A stretch of 64,000 nt of DNA. Source: Cyanobacteria bacterium FACHB-502 (GTDB lineage Bacteria; Cyanobacteriota; Cyanobacteriia; Elainellales; Elainellaceae). Below are positions 34,656 to 43,321 of this stretch, one piece after another. Every line of letters starts with the position of its first letter. Within the stretch, counting starts at the first letter, position 1. The position numbers and the translations under genes are program-made. The notes below the pieces were generated by a model that did no database searches, was not told the origin of the DNA, and worked only from the letters and a program-made list of their open reading frames with translations. The DNA is taken from contig JACJNZ010000080.1 in the NCBI GenBank assembly GCA_014695325.1, positions 62,001-126,000 on the forward strand. Reading direction: 5' to 3'.

Positions 34656-34959
34656 TGCCGATTAATTAAAAAAAATTAATGAAATAAATGGTGGAAAGAT
34701 GCCTCACCTGAATAGGTCAGTAACCTATCCCACAACAGTGACTGCTAATTGCAGGTTCATTCCCTAAAATTGACCTTAAAATTGGCTTTTATCAAGACCT
34801 CAAGCAGATTTGCATCAACTCAAAACAGCACAAAGCGCCATGAACAGAGGCGATACAATGCCATTGAGGGATATTTGCAAATCAAGCAATTGAAAAGCGA
34901 TCGCCCCTCATCCTCCCATTCCCTCATCCCCTCACCCCTCCTTAAAAGGAGCAACCTGC
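34656..34959. other. Promoter region of the NarL-type regulator
   Basis: 304 bp, AT-rich with an A-run near 34670 and a pyrimidine-rich tract (ctcatcctcccattccctca, about 34906-34925) near the regulator start. A frame at 34749-35123 runs into the regulator gene in another frame and is not real. No RNA gene recognised. Confidence 0.4.
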
Positions 34960-35613
34960 ATGACAACCGTCCCAACTCCCATCCGAGTTCTCATCGTAGA
35001 AGACGACCCCATGATGCAGCTCGGATTAGAGCAATCGCTGACCAGTGCCCCCGGCATCACCGTCATCGGGCAAGCGGAAGATGGTTATACAGCAGTGGAA
35101 GAGGCATTAAAGCTAAAGCCTGACGTGATTGTGATGGATATTGGGCTACCCCGACAAGATGGGATTGCGGCAACTCAACAAATTAAGGAGGCAATGCCCG
35201 GAGTTCATGTGGTAATGCTGACTTCTCACACGACTGAGAACGAGGTGATCGGGGCACTGTCAAGCGGAGCAGATGCCTACTGTGTCAAGGGAACCAGCGT
35301 TGATCGACTACTAACAGCGATCGAGGCAGCTCAGGAAGGAGCGAGCTATCTTGACCCCCAAGTGGCGCGGCAGGTAATGGAGCATTTAAAGCCAGTCGTT
35401 ACGACGGAACCGAGTATTGTCGGTCAACTGTCCCAGCGAGAGCTAGAAGTTTTAAAGCTAATGGTGGAAGGACGCAGCAACCCGGAAATTGCAACTGCCC
35501 TCTATCTCAGCCCCAATACGGTGAAAACTCACGTTCGCGGCATTATGAACAAGCTAGCGGTAGACGATCGGGTGCAGGCAGCGGTGGTCGCCCTGCGAGC
35601 AGGACTGGTTTAA
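34960..35613 (+). CDS. Response regulator, NarL/LuxR type
   Basis: 217 aa. Receiver with acidic pair in LIVEDDPMM, phospho-acceptor Asp60 in VIVMDIGLP, Lys in CVKGTS. A LuxR-type HTH follows (SQRELEVLKLMVEGRSNPEIA, LYLSPNTVKTHVRGIMNKL). It binds DNA when phosphorylated. AAGGAG sits at the RBS. No cognate kinase is adjacent; the two large kinases 8-16 kb away are candidates only. Confidence 0.95.
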   Translation: MTTVPTPIRVLIVEDDPMMQLGLEQSLTSAPGITVIGQAEDGYTAVEEALKLKPDVIVMDIGLPRQDGIAATQQIKEAMPGVHVVMLTSHTTENEVIGALSSGADAYCVKGTSVDRLLTAIEAAQEGASYLDPQVARQVMEHLKPVVTTEPSIVGQLSQRELEVLKLMVEGRSNPEIATALYLSPNTVKTHVRGIMNKLAVDDRVQAAVVALRAGLV

Positions 35614-36411
35614 CCTGCCCATCGATCGAAAAATCTCCTCCTTAAGGCGCTTTCGGGGTCAAAAGTTCCCTTGCTTGACCCCCCCTTGAACCCTGCTTTT
35701 AAAGGAATTATTAAGATTTGTTAAAAAACGCTGTGTAAAAAGTAGGTCAAATAGGACATTGATAGAATTATATACACTACATCTAGCGTAGTCCCTGTTA
35801 TAGCAGCAATACAATCAACCATTGATTCCAGTGATTGTGTGCTATCGATAGTGTCAACTAAACCCTCTAAAGCGAAAACAGACAGTTTATCGCAAGATGT
35901 CTACAATTGATTATTATCTGGTAGGAAGCAATCTACTCCTTAAGATAAGTTGCGTGCTGAGCAATCTCTGCAAGTAGGACCGCGAAGCAAACTGGCTCCG
36001 TTCCGGCTGAAGAATCAGCCCATGTGCAGATTAGCTCACCGTAGCTCAAAAAGTATTACTGCTAGCATTAGCGACTGGTCATCAGCATTCCTTTCACCCT
36101 ATCCTGCATCTCTCATTAGATTTGTCTACTGTAGGCACTTCTCCCTATCTTCCAGCATCAGTATTAATTCAGTGTTGACAACGCTGAAACTGTGCCATTT
36201 TGAGCATTAGTCTATTCATCTTCAAAATCTAGTTCCAATCTAGTTTCAAATCGTGATGGCTGAAGATTGTTCAGGAGTGCTGCCAGTAGCAAACGCTATT
36301 GGAGATGCAGATAGAAGTGCGATCGAAAGAGTTGAGTTACGCCTAGAGTGAGTTGTTTGCCCAGATGGGCAACTGCCAGCATTAACTGATTCGCTGAGTT
36401 ATGGGATCACT
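35614..36411. other. Long upstream region of the PadR gene, function unclear
   Basis: 798 bp with no recognised gene, RNA or repeat family. Two short frames are seen: 26 codons from 35898 and about 32 codons from 36251/36254. The second has coding-like composition but no family. A perfect 7-bp hairpin lies just upstream of padR (annotated separately). Its length could hide a small RNA or a long leader. Confidence 0.35.
36357..36372. promoter_or_regulatory. Perfect short hairpin/dyad before the PadR gene
   Basis: ttgccca-ga-tgggcaa is a perfect 7-bp inverted repeat with a 2-base centre, 40 bp before the start codon. It could be an operator dyad for autoregulation. Confidence 0.4.
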
Positions 36412-36774
36412 ATGACGACATTTGACGAGATTTACCAATTTTTCAGAAATCCACCGCCATTCTATTTGAACAAGGAACTGGCAGTCTGCTATGTCCTAGC
36501 CGTCTTACTGCGACGGGACTCCTACGGGACAGAGTTAATCAGCCTGCTCGAACATGAGTACCCAAACTATCGGTTATCCGATACGGTGCTCTACAGTGCC
36601 CTCAAGTTTCTGGAAGACGCAAACGCGATCACCGGATACTGGAAAAAGGTAGAGGGGCGGGGTCGTCCGAGACGAATGTATCAGATCTGCCCTGACTGGC
36701 ACCAGCAGGCCCAGGAGCTTTCTCGGCTCTGGTATGGCTATGCAGGTCGCCCAGCACAGGTGTCCCAGCAGTAA
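36412..36774 (+). CDS. PadR family transcriptional regulator
   Basis: 120 aa. Winged helix with PPPFYLNKELAVCYVLAVLL, RDSYGTELISLLEHEYPNYRLSDTVLYSALKFLE and GRGRPRRMYQI, the wing and recognition pattern of PadR. The conserved FxxPPPFYLNKELA start is common in a cyanobacterial subgroup. It lacks the long C-terminal helix domain of large PadR proteins, so it is the small type. Its ligand is unknown. The long untranslated upstream region suggests its own regulation. Confidence 0.88.
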   Translation: MTTFDEIYQFFRNPPPFYLNKELAVCYVLAVLLRRDSYGTELISLLEHEYPNYRLSDTVLYSALKFLEDANAITGYWKKVEGRGRPRRMYQICPDWHQQAQELSRLWYGYAGRPAQVSQQ

Positions 36775-36893
36775 GTTTTAATTTGCTCATTCCATCAGTT
36801 CGTAAGTTGGGCGATACTCAGAAACGTAGTGGTCATCCGGTTTCGGATTGCGCTGTCGTTTCAAACGAGTGATTACCCACTCTCCTGCTGATT

Positions 36894-37421
36894 ATGCAAA
36901 CGTCGATTCTTTCTTCTACTGCCCTGCTGACGCTATTGCTGTCGGTGGGGCTATTTTTCTTTATTCGTGCCTCCACTAAAGACCGCATCGAAGTTGCCCA
37001 ACTGATGAGCGACCAATCCGAGGAGTCGCTGCTCGACGGCCTGAAACAGTATTTCGCCGATCGCGCCTATCGCGTTATCTCACTTGATGCAGAGCAAAAC
37101 CAGGTGACATTTGAGGGTTTTGTGCGCCCCAGTTTGTTTCTGGCAATATTCCTCAGTTCGCTGGCAGCGATCGGCATTTTTTGTTTGGTGCTGGTGCTGT
37201 CTTACCTGTTTCCTGCCGCCGGAAACTGGCTGCTGCTGCTCGTGCTGCTGGCTCCTGGAGCAGGGGTTTTCTACTGGAAAAAATCAGGACGATTGGAACA
37301 AGTCGCTGTCAAAGTTGAGCCAAATCAGGAGAGCCAGATCCATTGCCTGCTGACCGTCACCGCCCACCGAGACGAACTGGCAGAACTGCGGCGATCGTTA
37401 AACCTGAAGTCTGCCGAATAA
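36894..37421 (+). CDS. Cofactor assembly of complex C subunit B (CCB-type)
   Basis: 175 aa. One N-terminal helix (ILSSTALLTLLLSVGLFFFI), then a soluble stretch RASTKDRIEVAQLMSDQSEE, then two more helices (LFLAIFLSSLAAIGIFCLV, LLLLVLLAPGAGVFY) and a C-terminal soluble part. This layout and the RxSTKDRxE word match the CCB family that attaches haem ci to cytochrome b6. Role: b6f maturation in the thylakoid membrane. The petM gene is 34 kb away. Identification by pattern only. Confidence 0.78.
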   Translation: MQTSILSSTALLTLLLSVGLFFFIRASTKDRIEVAQLMSDQSEESLLDGLKQYFADRAYRVISLDAEQNQVTFEGFVRPSLFLAIFLSSLAAIGIFCLVLVLSYLFPAAGNWLLLLVLLAPGAGVFYWKKSGRLEQVAVKVEPNQESQIHCLLTVTAHRDELAELRRSLNLKSAE

Positions 37422-37495
37422 CTTCATGCTTATCTGCCATCAGAGTACCCGTCCTTAGAGAACATTAGAGCAGTCGCAGAAGTCCTGCATTGCCT

Positions 37496-37519
37496 CCCCA
37501 TCTCTCCATCTCCCCATCT
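37496..37519. repeat. 3 x 8-bp pyrimidine-rich tandem repeat
   Basis: Units ccccatct, ctccatct and ccccatct, just past the 3' end of tyrA (minus strand). They form a short homopyrimidine/homopurine tract. Confidence 0.6.
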
Positions 37520-37539
37520 CCTTTCCCCTTGCTCCTCCG

Positions 37540-38382
37540 CTACTCCACAAACCCTGATCGCCCCTCCTGCGTCTCAATCAAACTCTGCTCCAATTCCTCC
37601 CAGTTGCGATTCTCAATCTGATGAATCAGGCGATCGAGCTGATTTCGGTACTGAGCCAGGGCATGAAGCAGGGCAGGCTGGTTGTATCTTGCCATCATCA
37701 CCCCTAGTTCTGGATTGCCGCCGCCAACCCGACTCGTATCCCGGAAGCCAGAGCTTGCAAGTTTCTGCGCCAGATCTAGTACAGCAGCATCTGATTCACT
37801 GAGGCAGGCAGAAATCAGGCTAGCACTGATCATCACAGGCAAATGAGAGATCCAGGCAACGGCGCGATCGTGTTCAGCAGGCTGGCACTGATAAAGGCGG
37901 CACTGAAGTGATTGCACCAGTGCTGCAACAGTTTCCAGGGCAGCAGGTGGGGTGGTGTCGATCGGAGTGAGGACGTAGGGACGATCGACAAACAGATCGG
38001 CTTGGGCAGCATCGAGCCCACTTTCGGCAGTGCCTGCCATTGGGTGTCCGCCCACAAAATTACGCCAGCGGGGAGCGATCGTTTCGACAACAGAGGCTTT
38101 GACCGACCCCACATCAGTCAGAATAGTATTGGGATTCAGGTGCGGAATGAGCTGCGCGACCGTGGATTCGATCGCCCCCAGCGGTGTACAGAGAAAGACC
38201 ACATCGGCGGCTGCCATCAAGCTCAAATCCTGGCTGGCGTTGTCTACGATGCCCCGTGCTACGGCTTGGCGACAGGTTTCTCCGCGACGGCTCACTCCCA
38301 GCAGCGTATGCTCTGGGAACTGCTGGAAATCGATCGCCAGTGACCCACCAATCAGCCCTAATCCCACAATGCCAATTCTCAT
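37540..38382 (-). CDS. tyrA: Prephenate/arogenate dehydrogenase
   Basis: 280 aa. NAD(P)-dependent oxidative decarboxylation in tyrosine (and tocopherol/plastoquinone precursor) synthesis. Rossmann motif IGIVGLGLIGGSLA at residues 3-16, VFLCTPLGAIESTV, the catalytic His region FVGGHPMAGTAESG, PYVLTPID and WISHLPVMISASL. Normal length without the ACT or chorismate-mutase fusion. Cyanobacterial enzymes mostly prefer arogenate and NADP. Divergent from the DinG-like gene. Confidence 0.93.
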   Translation of the reverse strand: MRIGIVGLGLIGGSLAIDFQQFPEHTLLGVSRRGETCRQAVARGIVDNASQDLSLMAAADVVFLCTPLGAIESTVAQLIPHLNPNTILTDVGSVKASVVETIAPRWRNFVGGHPMAGTAESGLDAAQADLFVDRPYVLTPIDTTPPAALETVAALVQSLQCRLYQCQPAEHDRAVAWISHLPVMISASLISACLSESDAAVLDLAQKLASSGFRDTSRVGGGNPELGVMMARYNQPALLHALAQYRNQLDRLIHQIENRNWEELEQSLIETQEGRSGFVE

Positions 38383-38664
38383 GCGTGACCCATTACAGTT
38401 TGCTAGACTTTAGACTTCAGACCCAGGACACTCGACCTCAGCCGCAAGAATCAAGCATCCTGGTCTTATCGCTGCGGTCGCTCGTCTGCTGTTCGTCGTC
38501 TGTTCTTCCAAAGTCTATTGTCTTCTGTTTCCAGCCTACGATTAACTCCTAAGTTTTCCAGGCTACAAGTTTTCCCGCCCCCTCAAATCGCTCTGTAGAT
38601 TCAGCGATAGATTGAGATTGCTGCGGCACCATGAAATCCATTACCGGGGAGAAGTTCGGCTTTT

Positions 38665-40206
38665 GTGATTGAAGTAGAAGTTCACCAACAACTGCGGGCG
38701 TTTCTGCGAGAGCAGGGCGAACCCTACTGGCAACACCATTTAACGATGGCGCGGCTAGTGGCGCGTGCGCTGCGCTTGGGCAGAAGTGCTTTGATTCAGG
38801 CGGGTGCGCCTTCGGGCTATCACGGGCGGTATCGACTGAGCTATTTAATGCCGCTATTGCTGTGGGAAGGGTCGGCAATTCTGGTGGCAAGCGAAGCTGT
38901 TCAGCAGCGACTTCTCATGGTTGAGATTCCCCGGCTCCAGCAGTGGATTCCGACGCAAAAAGAAATTCGGACGGGCGATCGCTGGCTGGGCACAGGGTTT
39001 GAAGGGCTGCTGTTGACCTCGCCTCAGTCTTGGATATCCGATCGCCTGCATGGGTCAGGACGCTTTCCGTCCCAGATTCTCACTGTGATCGATGGCGCAG
39101 ACGATCTGGAGCAGTGGACGCGAAACGAGCTGACGCTCAGCCTTCAGCCGCAAAATTGGGACGAACTGATGCAAACCTGTCCCCAGCAGGCGGATCTGAT
39201 TCGCGATGCGCGGGTGCAGTTGACCCGATCGATTTTTCAGCATCCGGTGAACCCCTACGATCGCTATTTGGTCGAAGCGTCAGAACAGGAGATTTTTAGC
39301 GAACTTTACCATCGGCTTACCGCAGGCATCGAGCAGCCATTGCCAAGTTGCTGGAATCAGTTCTGGCAGTCTTGTCAACAATCCAGTCAGCTTTTGTGGG
39401 CAGAGGTGATGCGGCCACAGGGACAGTTTTCGCTGCTCACGGCTCCTGCAGAGGTGGCAGATTCGCTTCAGCCTGTCTGGAACCAGCAGCCGATCGTCCT
39501 GATTGGTGGCGTGCTTGATCTAGACACCGAAGCCACCATTTATCGCCAACGGCTCGGGTTGCCCGATCTCACCTGTCTTAAGTTTTCGCCCGATCGCCAG
39601 CACGAATTAATTCAGCTCTATCTGCCAGACGGCTTACCGATGCCCAACACGCCACAGTTTCAGCCTGTGCTAATGAGTGAACTGCGAACCTTGCTGGGCG
39701 CAACTCAAACAGCAAATCAAGGCTTGACTGTCATTCTGATTGGCGACACGCCGCTAAAAGCGCAGGTTGGTTCAATGCTGGCAGCCGAGTTTGGCTCCCG
39801 CGTTCAGGTCGAGCGAACCTGTCTAGACGAGCATGGAATTCTGGTGGCAGGCTGGGACTATTGGCGGACTCATCAAGCCGTGTTGCCCGCGCCCCATTTG
39901 CTGGTGATTGCGACGCTCCCCTTTCCTTCACTCGAAGATCCGCTGGTTGCCGGACGAGTGACACACTATAAACGATCGCGACAGGACTGGTTTCGTCTAT
40001 TTCTGCTGCCGGAAGCATTGAGCGAACTTCAGAGAGCCGTTGCCCCGGTGCGAGAGGCTCAAGGAGTGGTGGCACTGTTGGACAACCGGGTAAACCATCG
40101 CAGCTACGGACAGCAGATTTTATCATCGCTTAGTCCGCTTGCCCGGATTAACTATGTTGATGCAAGCCTTTTTGCCTCGCTTGAAGGATTCAGCCTGAGC
40201 GAATAG
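38665..40206 (+). CDS. DinG/XPD-like protein with degenerate helicase motifs
   Basis: 513 aa from GTG 38665 (GGGGAG about 10 bases upstream). The overall plan follows DinG: at residues 44-64 IQAGAPSGYHGRYRLSYLMP aligns with the Walker A segment IEAGTGTGKT..AYLLP, but the Lys and GxGK are missing and there is a small insertion. ILTVIDGADDLEQW stands where VIDEAH is expected. The C-terminal part has HLLVIATLPFPSLEDPLV and GVVALLDNRVNHRSYGQQIL, typical of DinG. No Fe-S Cys cluster is seen. So the fold is likely kept but ATP hydrolysis is doubtful. A role in DNA binding is inference. Confidence 0.72.
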   Translation: MIEVEVHQQLRAFLREQGEPYWQHHLTMARLVARALRLGRSALIQAGAPSGYHGRYRLSYLMPLLLWEGSAILVASEAVQQRLLMVEIPRLQQWIPTQKEIRTGDRWLGTGFEGLLLTSPQSWISDRLHGSGRFPSQILTVIDGADDLEQWTRNELTLSLQPQNWDELMQTCPQQADLIRDARVQLTRSIFQHPVNPYDRYLVEASEQEIFSELYHRLTAGIEQPLPSCWNQFWQSCQQSSQLLWAEVMRPQGQFSLLTAPAEVADSLQPVWNQQPIVLIGGVLDLDTEATIYRQRLGLPDLTCLKFSPDRQHELIQLYLPDGLPMPNTPQFQPVLMSELRTLLGATQTANQGLTVILIGDTPLKAQVGSMLAAEFGSRVQVERTCLDEHGILVAGWDYWRTHQAVLPAPHLLVIATLPFPSLEDPLVAGRVTHYKRSRQDWFRLFLLPEALSELQRAVAPVREAQGVVALLDNRVNHRSYGQQILSSLSPLARINYVDASLFASLEGFSLSE

Positions 40207-40295
40207 CGCTTGGTCAGCCCAACACACTCATCGGCAAGTTCGCACGATATTATCAAAGGTGGCAAGTTTAGCTGTGTTGATGTCGGAGAAGCAGT

Positions 40296-40508
40296 ATGGG
40301 TGACGCAAAACGACGCAAGGAAATTTTGGGCGATCAGTACGGACAGGAAGGCAACGTTTACCCCTGGCTGCCGCTGAAAAAAAGCCAAGCGCAAAAATTT
40401 GTGCAGTGGACCACTAAAGGAGCTTGGATCGGCATTGGCGCACTGGTCGCTTACTGGGTAGTTGTTCGCTTTGTGGGTCCCGCGTTCGGCTGGTGGGAAG
40501 TGATTTAA
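40296..40508 (+). CDS. DUF2839 family small membrane protein
   Basis: 70 aa. MGDAKRRKEILGDQYG at the N-terminus is diagnostic of DUF2839, followed by LPLKKSQAQKFVQWTTKGAW and one membrane helix (IGIGALVAYWVVVRFVG) ending in a Trp-rich tail. Conserved in cyanobacteria and plastid lineages; function unknown. Its own promoter lies in the 90-bp gap after the DinG-like gene, or it is co-transcribed. Confidence 0.88.
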   Translation: MGDAKRRKEILGDQYGQEGNVYPWLPLKKSQAQKFVQWTTKGAWIGIGALVAYWVVVRFVGPAFGWWEVI

Positions 40509-41000
40509 CCCGCGACACCTTCAGTTAGGACTGCGATCGTCCTGCTATCAAAATTCAATCACAGCCCCGGATAGAATTGGTGCAAAATACAACCACGCAA
40601 AGCAATCGTGCAAAGTTTAACCTCGAAGGAGGCAGCTTGCCAAGTGAGCCAGTTGTAGAGTAGCCCAGTTGCAAATCGATCCGGGGCAGAAGTCCAGCCC
40701 TAAATTTTCAAAAGCTGCTTATACTGAGCAGATTATATAATGTGGAACATAAATCTGAAGGAATTCTTCAATAACCTAGAAGTGTTATTCTGAATACCTC
40801 ATTGGGCAGGTTTTATAAACTACCTTTTGCTAGAGGACTAATTTTCCTTTATTCCTTACTCTCTGAATAATTTCGTTTCATTCTTTCAGGCAATTCATTA
40901 TTTTCTCACTAGGGAAAAGACCTGACCACCTGAGGCAAATCTTAAGAAATTGTAAAGATACAAGATTTTGTGGTAAGTGTGGTGATAGGAGGTCAAGTTA
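40509..41000. other. Intergenic region before the DUF1815 gene
   Basis: 492 bp, AT-rich toward the right, with no supported gene. A 17-codon frame at about 40741 (ATG TGG AAC) could only be a leader peptide. The last bases carry a strong RBS (AGGAGGT) for the DUF1815 gene. Confidence 0.4.
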
Positions 41001-41345
41001 ATGTTTCTTAGACTTGCAGAGCAACATCGACAATTTGTTCAAGACTTGGTGATGAATCTTCAGGCTTTGGCAACGGTGCTAGAGCAGCGGGGCTACTTGG
41101 CATCCTGCTATACCTGCGGTGGGCAAATGAACAGCGCATCGTTTATGGTCAGTCTGGCGGAAAATCACCTGATTCGGTTTCTTGTATCCGATTATGGGAT
41201 CACCTGGACTGAAATGCGAGACGATCGCGAACTGATGAAACTAGAAGGGGCAGAGGCAATTAGCCAGCTTCAGGAACTCGCCAATCTGGTGAAATATCAA
41301 ATTAAGCCGTCTGATTACCGTTTGAACGCCCTCCAGCCATCTTAA
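41001..41345 (+). CDS. DUF1815 family protein
   Basis: 114 aa, soluble. MFLRLAEQHRQFVQDLVMNL and the LATVLEQRGYLASCYTCGGQ and SLAENHLIRFLVSDYGITW words identify the cyanobacterial DUF1815 family. Function unknown; the C-x-x-C pair (CYTC) might bind a metal or form a disulfide. AGGAGGT lies 8 bases upstream, so translation is probably strong. It converges with dacB. Confidence 0.88.
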   Translation: MFLRLAEQHRQFVQDLVMNLQALATVLEQRGYLASCYTCGGQMNSASFMVSLAENHLIRFLVSDYGITWTEMRDDRELMKLEGAEAISQLQELANLVKYQIKPSDYRLNALQPS

Positions 41346-41401
41346 ATGTTCTGATTGGGTTGAATCTCAAGGCAGCGATCGAGTTACTGTTTCCGTCGTT
41401 G

Positions 41402-42916
41402 TTAGAGTGACTGAGCGAATTCCCTGCATGATTTATCCTGCGATAGCAGCATCACAATTTCGTCAATCGTGTGTTGGGCTTTTCCAGGTGGTGTGTTCGC
41501 CTGATTCACAACAATGCTAAAGACGATCGCAGGACGATTGCCCCGATTCAAGTAGCCCGATAGAGCAGCAGTGCCGCTGAGTGCGCCTGTTTTTCCCTCT
41601 AACTGACCTTGAACCGAGGTTTCGCGAAAGCGATTTTGTAGCGTTCCCGAAATTCCAGCGACCGAAAGCGACCTGCGATAAGGCAGCGCATTATTGGTCT
41701 GCGCCATTGCTTGAAGCGTTTCCACAATTGCGGCAGGGCTGACCCCATTGTGGCGCGATAAGCCTGAGCCGTCTGCCAGCACATAGCTATCAGATTCAAT
41801 TCCGAGGCGAGTGAGACTAGCCCTGAGGGCAGCGATTCCGGCTTCAAGGGCAGATTGCGATGGATCTGGGCTGTCTGCCCCTAGCGATCGCAGCAGAGCC
41901 TCTGCGTACAGATTGTTGCTGAACTGGTTTGTTTCGACTAGTAACTCGCTCAAGGGCAGCGACTGAACGGCAGCGATTTCCGCTCTGGTTGCGATCGGTG
42001 CATCATCAGCATGGGTGAGAAGCTGAGTCTGGTTCACCTCAATTCCAGCCGACCGCAGCGTTTCTGCAAACTGACGCAAAAAGTTTTGTCCCGGCTGCGG
42101 GATCGAGACCGCAACAGGTTCTGATGCTGCTCCGGCACGAAGCTGTCCAGCAACAGTAAGAATCGGCTGACTGAGATTCCGTCCCACCGAGACAAATTCT
42201 GGCGCGTCTGATGCCACCGTTCGCGATCGATTCACGATTTGCCATCCCTGCGCCTCTGACGGCTGATCCCAAACTACCTGAAGCGGTTGATCGACCTGCT
42301 GGGGCACGAGCGTGAGTCCGATCGCGTTCTGGTTCAAAATCAGGCTGTTCACAGGCGCACCGTAGCCTGCCTGAATGTCTTCCCATTCCCACGAGGGATT
42401 GACCGCATCACCACGAAAGTAGCGATCGTCCCCTACAAGGGTGGCAATGCGTGTGATGCCTCGGTCGCGAATCTGCTGTGCCAGAGCTTGAAGCTGGGCA
42501 TGGGTCAAGCTGGGATCGCCCCTACCAACTACTTGCAAAACTGCGCCCTCTGGAGTTGTCCCCACCTGATAAATTGAGGTGCGAATCCGAAACTGCGCTC
42601 CTAGCTGAGTCAGAGCCGCTGCGGTAGTCAGCAGTTTGACGTTTGAAGCCGGGACAAGATAGCGATCGGGATTGCGAGCATAAAGGATCTGGGGATCTGC
42701 TTCCAGCGTTTGCGCTAAAATCCCCCACTGGGATCGCTGAAACTCTGGGTGATCGATGAGACGATCGATTTGCTGCACCAGGCTCGCGGCACAGACTGAG
42801 GCGTTCACTAAAATGGGTTGCTTCGGAGTTGCGCTTTGTGCCGATCGCATCCCAGCCATAAAGGTGAGTAGCAGACAGCCTACGCTAACCCAAGCGGTAA
42901 ACGGTTTAATTGACAT
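41402..42916 (-). CDS. dacB: D-alanyl-D-alanine carboxypeptidase/endopeptidase (PBP4 class)
   Basis: 504 aa from ATG 42916; a TTG 12 codons upstream is less likely. A signal peptide (about 1-28, ending RSAQSA) directs it to the periplasm. Active-site motifs: SxxK as SNVK at residues 91-94, SxN as SNNLYAEALL, and KTG in EGKTGALSGT. The insertion domain between the first two is of PBP4 size. It trims and cleaves peptide cross-links in peptidoglycan. Length fits the family. Confidence 0.93.
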   Translation of the reverse strand: MSIKPFTAWVSVGCLLLTFMAGMRSAQSATPKQPILVNASVCAASLVQQIDRLIDHPEFQRSQWGILAQTLEADPQILYARNPDRYLVPASNVKLLTTAAALTQLGAQFRIRTSIYQVGTTPEGAVLQVVGRGDPSLTHAQLQALAQQIRDRGITRIATLVGDDRYFRGDAVNPSWEWEDIQAGYGAPVNSLILNQNAIGLTLVPQQVDQPLQVVWDQPSEAQGWQIVNRSRTVASDAPEFVSVGRNLSQPILTVAGQLRAGAASEPVAVSIPQPGQNFLRQFAETLRSAGIEVNQTQLLTHADDAPIATRAEIAAVQSLPLSELLVETNQFSNNLYAEALLRSLGADSPDPSQSALEAGIAALRASLTRLGIESDSYVLADGSGLSRHNGVSPAAIVETLQAMAQTNNALPYRRSLSVAGISGTLQNRFRETSVQGQLEGKTGALSGTAALSGYLNRGNRPAIVFSIVVNQANTPPGKAQHTIDEIVMLLSQDKSCREFAQSL

Positions 42917-43050
42917 TCGTTCAGCTACTTTCGATCGTTTGTTTCTTGGCAAATATTCGAGCGGCTACGATGATCCCCATCCCAAGTGCCCCTTACTGCT
43001 CGTTTCGTTTACGGTATATCCGCAAGTTACTAGAGATTAGGTTTGAACTT

Positions 43051-43088
43051 TGCAGCCCCCTACATCCCCTATTGCTGGGGGACTTTGA
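43051..43088 (-). repeat. Dispersed palindrome-like element, copy 3
   Basis: On the minus strand it reads tcaaagtcccccagcaatag, then gggatgtagggggctgca. This is the cleanest copy in the window: CCCC(C)AG...GGGG arms with an outer CCCCCT/AGGGGG pair. Confidence 0.7.
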
Positions 43089-43259
43089 GAACTGAGGAAA
43101 ACTGAAGAAGGCTTGGTTACCTATAGAATTGGAGAGCCAGGAAGGCGTTTCTGAAAGCCGTTTCAGCCCTGATTAGCCATCATGTGCCAGCCATTGTGTG
43201 TACAGAATAGCCAATGTCATAAGGAGACCTTAAACGCCTTGCAATAAATACCTTACGGT

Positions 43260-43298
43260 TTCAAAATTCCCGAAAATTCGGGGATTTAGGAGGCGATG
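43260..43298 (+). repeat. Dispersed palindrome-like element, copy 4
   Basis: ttcaaaattcccgaaaattc then ggggatttaggaggcgatg. It shares ggatttagg and the trailing gcgatgcaagac with copy 5 near 53830, so homology continues past the hairpin. Confidence 0.65.
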
Positions 43299-43321
43299 CA
43301 AGACATCTACTACTGTTCAAT

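Larger units (their letters stand above)
42917..43321. other. Intergenic region carrying two repeat-element copies
   Basis: 405 bp between dacB (start) and the aminotransferase gene (end). Apart from two copies of the dispersed element, no gene is seen. It must contain the dacB promoter. Confidence 0.45.

Noticed and set aside
34749-35123. 124-codon frame overlapping the start of the NarL-type regulator
   Set aside because: Its C-terminal part is an alternative-frame reading of the regulator gene; Arg/His/Ser-rich.
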